Assembly (NCBI GenBank): GCA_013698395.1
Contig: JACCUZ010000074.1
Location: 1-9,299, forward strand
Reading direction: 5' to 3'
Source: Sporichthyaceae bacterium
Lineage (GTDB): Bacteria; Actinomycetota; Actinomycetes; JACCUZ01
Length of the DNA stretch: 9,299 nt
A program made the translations under genes and the position numbers. The notes under the pieces were generated by a model, which ran no database searches, was not told the origin of the DNA, and saw only the letters and a list, made by a program, of their open reading frames with translations. This document shows positions 1-8,258 of the stretch, piece by piece. Position 1 is the first letter of the stretch. The number at the start of each line of letters is the position of its first letter.

Positions 1-172
1 CCGGCGGCACCCGGTCCTGCACGGCCGAAACGACCGTGGTCAGCGATGACGCCATGTCGCCCACTTGCGGTCGGGTGGGGACCCAGCCGCCGCGTGCCGC
101 GACCCCGAGCCGCTCGACGCGCCGCCGCGCCACCGCCTCGTTTTCACGCCGGCGGCGGCCCCGGGTGCTCAC
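1..172 (-). CDS. comEA: Probable ComEA-like DNA-binding competence protein, N-terminus only
   Basis: Reading from a GTG at 172 gives an open frame of 57 residues that runs off the window edge. It begins MSTRGRRRRENEAVARRR and contains VERLGVAARGGWVPTRP. From memory this matches the start of actinobacterial ComEA proteins: a basic, Arg-rich cytoplasmic head, an 'ARRRVERL' helix and a 'GWVP' motif ahead of the single membrane segment and helix-hairpin-helix domains. Neither of those parts is visible here. ComEA binds incoming double-stranded DNA outside the membrane and hands it to the ComEC channel. An in-frame TAG at 182-184 means GTG 172 is the furthest upstream start; no good Shine-Dalgarno precedes it. 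An ATG at 174-176 in another frame closes after 10 codons. Position 71 bases after degV in the same direction fits the leuS-degV-comEA order common in Actinobacteria. The identification rests on a short N-terminus and on context, so it is moderate. Confidence 0.5.
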   Translation of the reverse strand, partial: MSTRGRRRRENEAVARRRVERLGVAARGGWVPTRPQVGDMASSLTTVVSAVQDRVPP

Positions 173-243
173 CCATCGACGCTAGGAGGCAGCTGGGGCC
201 GTGACCGGGCCGCAGACCGAGTCCGTGGATGACGAGGCGGAAA

Positions 244-1092
244 TCAGCGACCTGTGGACGGAGCCACGACGACCGCAAGCATGCCCGGACCCACATGGGC
301 GCCCACGACAGCGCCCACCTCGCGGACGTACAGGTCGCCAAGGCCGGGCAGACGCGATCGCAGGCGACCGGCGAGCGCATCGGCCCGGGCCTGGTTGGCT
401 AGGTGGTGCACCGCCACGTCGCTCCTCGACGCGCCGGCACGCGCGGCGGCCAACTCTTCCAGCCGGGCGATGGCACGTGTGGAGGTGCGCACCTTCTCCA
501 GCGGCTGAATCTGGCCGTCCACGAGCTGCAGCAACGGCTTGACCGCAAAGGCCGAGCCCAGCAGCGCAGCCGCCGGACCAATCCGTCCCCCGCGGCGCAG
601 GTGTTCCAGGGTGTCGACGTAGAACAGCACCGTCGACGCCTCGGCGCGGCAGCGCGCGGCAGCTGCCACGTCGTCCACACCGGCCCCGCCGGCCGCCGAA
701 TGGGCCGCCGACAGCACGGCGAATCCCAGACCCATCCCCAGCGAACGCGAGTCGACGACCTCGACCCGCAGCGGTGCCTCCTTGGCGGCCAACCCTGCCG
801 ACTCGACCGTGCCTGACATGCGCGAGGACAGGTGTACCGAGACGACCCCGTCGAACCCAGCATCCGCGGCCCGCTGGTAGGCCTCGGCGAAGGTCGCCGG
901 AGCAGGTCGCGACGTGGTGACAGGTGTCCAACTGTGCAGCGCCTCGGCCACTGCCGCCGGTGACGCATCCCCGCCCTCGTCGTACGCAGTGCCGCCGATG
1001 ACAACCTGAAGCGGCACTACGTCGATGCCGCGATCCCGCGCCAGGTGTTCGGGCAGGTACGACGTCGAGTCGGTGACGACGGCGACGCTCAC
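244..1092 (-). CDS. degV: DegV family protein (FakB-like fatty-acid-binding protein)
   Basis: The 282-residue product has the usual DegV length. DegV/FakB proteins bind a fatty acid in a deep pocket; in Firmicutes they present it to the kinase FakA for phosphorylation. Visible family motifs are TDSTSYLP (residues 7-14), TSRPAP (60-65, normally TSQPSP), SSRMSGT (89-95), DSRSLGMGLG (114-123), the FYVDTLEHLRRGGRIG block (157-172), KPLL (185-188) and a C-terminal GAHVGPG (264-270). The last contains the His/Gly pattern that lines the fatty-acid head-group site in the family. The frame stays open upstream as far as an ATG-like start inside leuS, but family similarity begins at GTG 1090-1092, 13 bases after the leuS stop. 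A GAGAAG sequence overlapping that stop can serve as ribosome binding site. It is almost certainly co-transcribed with leuS. No fakA partner is in the window, so the substrate and role here remain inferred. Confidence 0.9.
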   Translation of the reverse strand: MSVAVVTDSTSYLPEHLARDRGIDVVPLQVVIGGTAYDEGGDASPAAVAEALHSWTPVTTSRPAPATFAEAYQRAADAGFDGVVSVHLSSRMSGTVESAGLAAKEAPLRVEVVDSRSLGMGLGFAVLSAAHSAAGGAGVDDVAAAARCRAEASTVLFYVDTLEHLRRGGRIGPAAALLGSAFAVKPLLQLVDGQIQPLEKVRTSTRAIARLEELAAARAGASRSDVAVHHLANQARADALAGRLRSRLPGLGDLYVREVGAVVGAHVGPGMLAVVVAPSTGR

Positions 1093-1105
1093 CCGCGACC
1101 GCTTC

Positions 1106-3583
<2,478 letters not shown>

Positions 3584-3631
3584 CTGCTCTCGCACCTTCT
3601 CGTCACGCCTCACCGGATCCGAACATGAGAA

Positions 3632-3654
3632 GACCCCTCACACATGGAGGGGTC
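3632..3654 (-). terminator. Hairpin ahead of leuS: attenuator or intrinsic terminator
   Basis: A perfect 8-bp stem (GACCCCTC at 3632-3639 with GAGGGGTC at 3647-3654) encloses a 7-base loop. In the leuS direction it is followed by TTCTCATGTT, unusually T-rich for this genome though not a pure T run. It lies 48 bases before the leuS ATG, downstream of the leader ORF and only one base from the preceding hairpin. The simplest reading is the terminator arm of a leucine attenuator. It could also end transcripts from the upstream GGDEF gene. The structure is seen directly; its regulatory role is inferred. Confidence 0.65.
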
Positions 3655-3655
3655 G

Positions 3656-3687
3656 CCGCGCTGACGTCGTGCTCGTGGTCAGCGCGG
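3656..3687 (-). other. Leader hairpin overlapping the leader-peptide stop codon
   Basis: A perfect 10-bp inverted repeat (CCGCGCTGAC at 3656-3665, GTCAGCGCGG at 3678-3687) has a 12-base loop. In the transcript its 5' arm covers the last two sense codons and the stop of the 11-codon leader ORF, so a ribosome finishing the leader would block the stem. The loop carries GAGCAC, which can pair with GTGCTC in the leader (3697-3702), a Val-Leu codon pair. This geometry is typical of ribosome-controlled attenuators. I did not find a clear antiterminator that directly opens the next hairpin. Confidence 0.6.
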
Positions 3688-3714
3688 CTCGGTAAGGAGC
3701 ACCCGGGTCTGCAC
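3679..3714 (-). CDS. Leucine leader peptide (11 codons, leaderless)
   Basis: GTG at 3712-3714 opens a short frame reading M-Q-T-R-V-L-L-T-E-P-R and ending in TGA at 3679-3681. Two adjacent Leu codons (CTC, then CTT, which is rare in high-GC genomes) follow a Val codon. Right after them come a hairpin whose 5' arm includes the stop codon and a terminator-like hairpin, and then leuS. No Shine-Dalgarno is present. Instead a TANNNT-type -10 element (TATGGT) lies six bases upstream, so the transcript would begin at about the G of the GTG. Leaderless translation of this kind is common in Actinobacteria. The expected job is sensing charged tRNA-Leu: stalling at the Leu codons would raise leuS expression. 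The layout is seen; translation and control are inferred. Confidence 0.65.
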   Translation of the reverse strand: MQTRVLLTEPR

Positions 3715-3720
3715 CGGGCC

Positions 3721-3726
3721 ACCATA
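3721..3726 (-). promoter_or_regulatory. -10 element of the leuS operon promoter
   Basis: TATGGT fits the actinobacterial TANNNT -10 pattern. Six bases (GGCCCG) separate it from the leader GTG, placing the start of transcription at or within a base of that codon. I see no TTGACA-like -35 box at 16-19 bases. The element sits in the 40-base gap between the GGDEF stop codon and the leader ORF. Confidence 0.5.
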
Positions 3727-3754
3727 ACGGATGCCGGTCAGGCACACGCGGCTG

Positions 3755-4846
3755 TTACTCGCTCGGTGCTCGGCGCGGGGTCGGCCTCGGGTTCTCCTTG
3801 CGCAGCGATCGGCGCAGGTACATCTCCTGGTCCGCCTTTCCCAGCAAGGTCTCCAACGTGCCAGCGTCCCACGGCGCGAGCATGGCCCCACCGGCGCTCA
3901 CCCGGGCCGGCCAGACGTCGGCAGGCACCGGCGAGTGGGCCATGACTCCGTCACGCACCCGGCGTTCCAGCTCCAGAGTTGCCATGCCCGGTCCCGGGCC
4001 GACGACGCAGAACTGGTCGCCGCCCCAGCGCGCCACGATGTCGGTTGCCCTGGTCGCCTCGCGGAGAGCGTCGGCCACCGCCACGATGACCTCGTCACCG
4101 ACGCTGTGTCCGAGCGTGTTGTTGACGTGTTTGAGGCCGTCGATGTCGACGAAGATGCAGTGCACCGCGTCCCCTTGGCGACGCGCGTGCTCGAGCACCT
4201 GAGGTCCGACCATGGCCAGACCGCGCCGGTTGGCCAGCCCCGTCAGATGATCGCGTACAGCAGCCGCATCGGCGGCTCCGAGCGAGTCGGCAAGGTCGCG
4301 TACGCCGGCTCGGCGGAGCTGGTTCACCACGACGGCAAGCCCGCTCGCCAACGCCAGTCCGACGGCGTAGTGGGGCCACTCCTCCGACGGGCCGATGGCC
4401 AAGGCCGCGACGATCCACGCGCCCCACGTCAAATAGAGGACGGCCAGCAACCAGCGCAGTGAGAGCACGACCGCGCCGGCACCGACCAGCACCAACATCA
4501 GGGTGGACGAATGCCGGGGCTCGGCCACCAGGACCATGGTGGTCACCGAGCTGCCGACAACCACCATCAGCATGCCCGCCGTCATCGGGTGAGCCAGGTG
4601 CGAGGGCAGTCGACGACGCCGCAGAAACAGGAACGTACCGGCGAACAGCACCGCCGAGATGACGGTGACGGGCACCATCACGAGGCGTGCGGGCCCCTGC
4701 AAGGCGACCGCGTGCAGTACCGCGAGGACGACGTTGACCATCGCGAGGCCGGCGGCGACGGCGGGCACGGCAGCCGCCAGCGACGCGTCGTACGTCTCGT
4801 CAGGCGTGGGCGACACGCGGATGTCTTCGACAGACTCCGCGGTCAT
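3755..4846 (-). CDS. Membrane GGDEF-domain protein with variant GGDQF signature
   Basis: GGDEF domains make c-di-GMP from two GTP or, when degenerate, bind nucleotides as sensors. The 363-residue protein has a short polar head (1-20), about six hydrophobic segments (roughly 24-46, 54-75, 87-107, 115-130, 132-151 and 159-175) with no recognised named sensor domain, a linker, and a GGDEF domain from about 198. Visible motifs are DHLTGLANRRG (199-209), FVDIDGLKHVNN (232-243, with metal-binding Asp234 and substrate-binding Asn242), GHSVGDEV (246-253) and GGDQF (275-279). The fourth signature residue, usually a catalytic Glu, is Gln, encoded by CAG at 4013-4015. The product-inhibition site RxxD is intact as RATD (266-269), five residues before the signature. 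This combination suggests weak activity or a c-di-GMP-binding role. The start is 15 bases after the stop of the secreted enzyme gene, and its ribosome binding site is poor, which favours translational coupling. The C-terminal tail is basic and Pro-rich. Confidence 0.9.
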   Translation of the reverse strand: MTAESVEDIRVSPTPDETYDASLAAAVPAVAAGLAMVNVVLAVLHAVALQGPARLVMVPVTVISAVLFAGTFLFLRRRRLPSHLAHPMTAGMLMVVVGSSVTTMVLVAEPRHSSTLMLVLVGAGAVVLSLRWLLAVLYLTWGAWIVAALAIGPSEEWPHYAVGLALASGLAVVVNQLRRAGVRDLADSLGAADAAAVRDHLTGLANRRGLAMVGPQVLEHARRQGDAVHCIFVDIDGLKHVNNTLGHSVGDEVIVAVADALREATRATDIVARWGGDQFCVVGPGPGMATLELERRVRDGVMAHSPVPADVWPARVSAGGAMLAPWDAGTLETLLGKADQEMYLRRSLRKENPRPTPRRAPSE

Positions 4847-4861
4847 CTTGACACCGTAGGG

Positions 4862-7800
4862 CTAGCTGACCGGGTCCATCCGGCGGATGGTCGTGGTCAG
4901 GTCCACCGCCGTCGACAGTATGGTCGTCAAGGTCACCAGCGTGTGCACCGGTCCGATCGTGGCTTTGAAGTCGGCGGTGTCGTCGTAGGGAGACGCCGGG
5001 TTGGCGTCCCGGTAGGTCATCGTGGTGCCGGCGGGAGGCGTCAGCTCCCACGTCGAGCCGTCCGCGAGGTCGAAGCGCAGCCTGCCGTCCCCAGGGTTGA
5101 CGACCCGGCTCGGCGGAGTCGGGACCAGAAAGGACAGCGACATCTGCTTGGTCACTCCTGCGACGCGGAGGCCAAGCTGGTCTCGGATGCTCGCCGACGA
5201 GCTCGTGACCGCGACGCTGCGGCGCCAGTCGATGTCGTTCATCGCGTTGGAGCTGACCATCAGCAGTCCACCGTCAACGGTCGACACGGCCCCGGAGCCG
5301 CGGTCTGTCTGGGTGACCCGTCCGTCGGTCTGCCCGACACCCACGGTGTTGTGCGCCTTGGCGTTCACCCGCCACACCTGCGACGCGCCGGTATAGCTGT
5401 AGTCCCGCTGCCCGAGGTCAGCGAGCACCTCCTGGGCGCCGTGGCGGACGACGATGTTGCCGATGTCGCGGTGAGCATGCGGCGCATTGTTCGGGGCTCC
5501 GCTGATGACCGCCTGGAGGGAACCGTTGGTCGCGCACCCCCAGAAGGACCCCGCGGCGCCTGAACCGGAGGCATAGGCGTCGACTATGGGTGGCACAGTG
5601 CGCCGAGGGCTCACTGCCGAGATCACCAGCTCGGCTATGCCGTCCGGCACCGTCCACGAACCCCTGTCAGGGATCGTCAACGTGTCACGCGCCTGCAGCG
5701 CCTCCAACAGGTCCTGCACATGACCTCCGGCCGACGGCCACGCCGCCATGGTCGCCAGTGCCGTGGGGCGGTCGACCCAGGGATAGAAGTCCCAGGCGTC
5801 CTCCATGTCAGGGTCCGCGACCGTCCCGCATCGCTCGTTCCATGCTGCCAGCCGGTCAAGGTCCGCCAAGGTGTCGGTGAGCGCGGCAGTCACCGCCGGA
5901 TCACCCGAGTTGCGCCAACGGGTCGCATGCAGGAGAGCGAGGCTCGCCGCCTCGTACGTGGAGTACATGAAGCCTTCGACCGTCGGCCCGCCCGCCACCG
6001 AGCGACCCATGCCGTCGTCGATGCGGAACCGGGCTAGCGCGCCCGTTCCGTCGCCGACACCGACCGATGCCCATGCCGTCGCGTCGTTACGGACCGCCAG
6101 CCCCGCAAGGGCTGCTCCGGTAGCGATCACCGTGTTCTGGTTGCCGGACGCGTTGCGTTGGGCGACGAGCATCCCGTCGTCGCACGAGTACGGCAGGACC
6201 ATCCGCGTGACGAGAGAGTCCGCCACGGCCGCCCGTTCGTCGGCGCTCAACCGGGCGCCGCTCCAGCCGTAGGCCAGGGACACCGCTGTGGCCACCTGAG
6301 CGGTATCCAGCGGGTGCCCGGGGTTCCAGTCCGGCCATCGAGCCGCGTTGAGCGCGACCTTGCGGGCCATGGTGTCGAGATAGACGGTCTTCTTGGTAGC
6401 GGCGTAGGCGTAGGCGAGGATGCCAGTGACCCGTCGTAGCGCGACCCCCTCGTCGTAGAGGTAACGCAACGGGTCGCCGCTGAGTGTCGCGTTGTAGGCA
6501 ACAGTGGGGATCGCGCCCGAGACGAGGTCATCGGCGGTCCGCAGCAAGGTGGCCTTGGAGGCGCTCTCCCGCACAGCCACGGTCGCGAGGTCGGACACCA
6601 GGCGCACCGGTCCGGTGCCGAGGTCGGTGGCGGGCCGGGGTGTGCAGCCGGGCCGCTCAGGAATGGCCACGACCATCTGGTCGGCCGAGATAGCGAGCGC
6701 AGGCATGGTCGTCCGGTTCACGCCGCCCGAAGGGGAGGTGTGCTCGACGTAAAGCGGTGCAACGTCGGCTGAGCTGAAGGCCCACACCGTCGCCCGGCCG
6801 TCCGCTCCGGTGGTTGCCGTGATCGGCGCCACCTGTTGCGTCCCGGTCGCAGCCGGGCCGCCGGACCACAGACTCGCGACAACGGTGGGTCGGTCAGCGT
6901 CCGCCAGCACTTTCGCGGATGACAGTGGGCGGCCCGCAGCACTGGTGGCGGCCACCGTGAGGCGGTGTGCCCGTGGCAGGAAGATCTCCAGCGCGCGGTC
7001 TCCGGTGATCTCGACATCGACCTGCCAGCGGAAGGCGCCGGGCAGCGCGTCGGCCTGCCGGTTGAGGGAGCCGGAGCCGATGACCAGCCGGAGGGCACCT
7101 TGCGGTGTGACCAGGCGGTACGCACCTGCAGCATCCGTGGTGGTCTGCGCGAGGAGGGCACCGGAGGTGTCGGTCACGGCGACCGACGCCGCAGCCAGCG
7201 CTCGACCGTCGGCCGTGCGCGCTGATCCGGACAGCACGGCAGCAGCAGTCGTCGGCGTAGGCGACGCCGTCGTGGTCGTAGGCGTAGGCGAGGTCGTCGT
7301 GGTCGTCGGCGTAGGCGAGGTCGTCGAAGTGGGCTTAGGAGCGGGTTTCCGGAGCAGCTCGACGCCTCCGAGCCGCGGCACGGTCACGGTGCGGTCACCG
7401 CATCGACCAGAGAGGACCGCCCGGAGGGCGGTCTTCTCCCGCGCGTCGATCGCCAGGCCCCAGCGGTACTTGACTGACACCCAGTGCAGTGCGTATCCGC
7501 ACTTCTGCAAGGCAGGCAGCCACCCTTGCGGGTCACGGGTGCCGCGACTGTCTGCCACAGATGCGGTGACCGCATTCAGAGACCAGGCGTAGGCCAGGTC
7601 GTTGCGGAACCGATTACGCGTCCCCGCCGACCACATGCCGGCACCGGACTGCCAGGCCTCCCGCAACGGCACCAGCACGTCGATCCGGAGCCCGCCAGGA
7701 GTTACCCACCTGCGGCCGTCGTACGAGGACAGCCAGCGACCCGACACCACCCGACATCCGTTGCGGACCTCCGCCGGCTCACGGGACTCGCGGAGCAGTA

Positions 7801-8011
7801 CCTCGGCACGGGTCGAACAGCCGTCGGTGTCGCCATCGCGCCAAGGGCCGAAGGCTGTCGCGACGAAACCGGTGATGCTGCTCTCGTCCGCGACCGGCAG
7901 CCGCGACAGAAGCGCACGTCCGGAAACGGCCGCAGCGCTCGAGGGCATGGCCAGGAGGACCTGAGCCACCACTGCCGCAACGGCGAGAAATGGTAGAGAA
8001 ACCCGACGCAA
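4862..8011 (-). CDS. Secreted fusion: inactive HNH-nuclease-like domain, Pro/Thr linker, Ig-like modules, heparinase II/III-type domain
   Basis: The 1049-residue product starts with a signal peptide (basic MRRVS, hydrophobic core to about 21, AxA-type site near 26-29). Residues about 45-204 match the secreted GmrSD/DUF1524 HNH family in layout: DGDTDGCSTRAEVL, GCRVVSGRW, YDG, RIDVLVPLREAW, RNDLAYAW, AVTASVADSRGTRDP, KCGYALHWVSVKY..WGL and a final Cys, with likely disulfide Cys65, 86, 171 and 204. The usual IDH of the active site is IDV (Val112, codon 7676-7678), and the expected catalytic Asn is Ala153, so cleavage is unlikely. A three-copy nine-residue linker (about 228-253) follows, then beta-rich Ig/CarboxypepD_reg-like modules (about 258-450). 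Residues about 490-800 resemble the alpha/alpha toroid of heparinase II/III lyases, with RNASGNQN (619-626) and VEGFMYSTY (678-686). The beta part has HAHRD (845-849) and AHNTV (886-890). It probably binds or cleaves an acidic polysaccharide outside the cell; the substrate is unknown. TTG start with a GGGGGAAAG ribosome binding site; stop TAG. Confidence 0.85.
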   Translation of the reverse strand: MRRVSLPFLAVAAVVAQVLLAMPSSAAAVSGRALLSRLPVADESSITGFVATAFGPWRDGDTDGCSTRAEVLLRESREPAEVRNGCRVVSGRWLSSYDGRRWVTPGGLRIDVLVPLREAWQSGAGMWSAGTRNRFRNDLAYAWSLNAVTASVADSRGTRDPQGWLPALQKCGYALHWVSVKYRWGLAIDAREKTALRAVLSGRCGDRTVTVPRLGGVELLRKPAPKPTSTTSPTPTTTTTSPTPTTTTASPTPTTAAAVLSGSARTADGRALAAASVAVTDTSGALLAQTTTDAAGAYRLVTPQGALRLVIGSGSLNRQADALPGAFRWQVDVEITGDRALEIFLPRAHRLTVAATSAAGRPLSSAKVLADADRPTVVASLWSGGPAATGTQQVAPITATTGADGRATVWAFSSADVAPLYVEHTSPSGGVNRTTMPALAISADQMVVAIPERPGCTPRPATDLGTGPVRLVSDLATVAVRESASKATLLRTADDLVSGAIPTVAYNATLSGDPLRYLYDEGVALRRVTGILAYAYAATKKTVYLDTMARKVALNAARWPDWNPGHPLDTAQVATAVSLAYGWSGARLSADERAAVADSLVTRMVLPYSCDDGMLVAQRNASGNQNTVIATGAALAGLAVRNDATAWASVGVGDGTGALARFRIDDGMGRSVAGGPTVEGFMYSTYEAASLALLHATRWRNSGDPAVTAALTDTLADLDRLAAWNERCGTVADPDMEDAWDFYPWVDRPTALATMAAWPSAGGHVQDLLEALQARDTLTIPDRGSWTVPDGIAELVISAVSPRRTVPPIVDAYASGSGAAGSFWGCATNGSLQAVISGAPNNAPHAHRDIGNIVVRHGAQEVLADLGQRDYSYTGASQVWRVNAKAHNTVGVGQTDGRVTQTDRGSGAVSTVDGGLLMVSSNAMNDIDWRRSVAVTSSSASIRDQLGLRVAGVTKQMSLSFLVPTPPSRVVNPGDGRLRFDLADGSTWELTPPAGTTMTYRDANPASPYDDTADFKATIGPVHTLVTLTTILSTAVDLTTTIRRMDPVS
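7251..7331 (-). repeat. Three 27-bp tandem repeats encoding the Pro/Thr linker
   Basis: Three adjacent 27-base units (7251-7277, 7278-7304 and 7305-7331) differ at a few positions each. Translated, they give PTSTTSPTP, TTTTTSPTP and TTTTASPTP, a flexible and possibly O-glycosylated linker between the nuclease-like domain and the Ig-like modules. Because the unit is a multiple of three, copy number can change without breaking the frame. Confidence 0.85.
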
Positions 8012-8016
8012 CGCTT

Positions 8017-8022
8017 TCCCCC
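8017..8022 (-). promoter_or_regulatory. Shine-Dalgarno supporting the TTG start of the secreted fusion gene
   Basis: GGGGGA (within GGGGGAAAG) lies five bases upstream of TTG 8009-8011, the codon directly before the basic N-region of the signal peptide (Arg-Arg-Val). An in-frame TGA at 8030-8032 rules out a longer protein, and no ATG or GTG lies in frame between that stop and the TTG. This decides the unusual start. Confidence 0.65.
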
Positions 8023-8107
8023 GTGATGCTCAGCCGACCACCGAGTGTGGTCGCTGGCAACATCAAGTCTGCTGCGCAAAACGGGCAAAAGGAAATGGCC
8101 CTTCTGG

Positions 8108-8113
8108 ATCATA
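8108..8113 (-). promoter_or_regulatory. Possible -10 element for the secreted fusion / GGDEF unit
   Basis: TATGAT is close to the TATAAT consensus and fits TANNNT. It would start transcription near 8101 and give a 5' leader of about 90 bases. No convincing -35 box is found at the right distance. The 8012-8167 stretch holds no other supported gene. It includes a locally AT-richer patch (about 8060-8100), and I see no recognised riboswitch in it. Confidence 0.3.
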
Positions 8114-8185
8114 GAGAGGTAGCCCACTGCGCAGCCCGGCGTTGCCGAGAGCCATCTGGTGCCCGCCCTGATATGTAGAGCCGGT

Positions 8186-8191
8186 TGTCAA
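8186..8191 (-). promoter_or_regulatory. Outward-facing -35 box near the IS110 right end
   Basis: TTGACA, a perfect -35 hexamer, points out of the element toward the secreted enzyme gene. Seventeen bases further on there is no -10 sequence (GGGCGG). In several IS families, including IS110, such a box joins a -10 box from the other end when the element circularises. That fits here but cannot be tested without the left end. Confidence 0.4.
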
Positions 8192-8202
8192 GAGGGCATG
8201 GC

Positions 8203-8239
8203 GAGGCGGCACCCCTGATGGCTTCTGGGGTGCCGCCTC
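8203..8239. repeat. Perfect 13-bp inverted repeat in the IS110 3' end
   Basis: GAGGCGGCACCCC (8203-8215) and its exact complement (8227-8239) enclose an 11-base loop, giving a very stable hairpin on either strand. No T run follows on either side, so it is not a textbook intrinsic terminator. It could still stop or process the transposase transcript, shield the element from read-through, or close the 3' end of a structured RNA. Confidence 0.8.
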
Positions 8240-8258
8240 TGTGACCGGTCCCGGCGCT

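Noticed and set aside
201..542. Plus-strand ORF of 113 codons starting at GTG with a good AGGAGG ten bases upstream
   Set aside because: It runs antisense through the end of degV, and its product is low-complexity Arg/Pro/Ala typical of shadow frames in GC-rich DNA. The Shine-Dalgarno match alone is not enough.
3584..3613. Ten-codon N-terminal extension of leuS from an upstream GTG
   Set aside because: It would put MRRDEKVREQ before the family-like start. The ATG at 3583 gives the expected N-terminus.
3632..3714. T-box riboswitch ahead of leuS
   Set aside because: There is no T-box (TGGNACCGCG-like) sequence, no specifier loop, and the region is too short. The leader ORF explains the hairpins better.
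4511..5563. 350-codon plus-strand ORF
   Set aside because: It straddles the junction of two well-supported minus-strand genes, and its His/Arg/Asp-rich composition matches no family I know.
8063..8155. 30-codon minus-strand ORF (starts MALGNAGLRSG) between the IS end and the secreted gene
   Set aside because: No recognised family and only a moderate ribosome binding site. It overlaps the likely promoter, so I treat it as non-coding for now.
8012..8167. c-di-GMP (GEMM) or c-di-AMP riboswitch upstream of the secreted enzyme
   Set aside because: Looked for because of the GGDEF partner gene, but no GEMM or ydaO consensus elements or fitting stems are visible.
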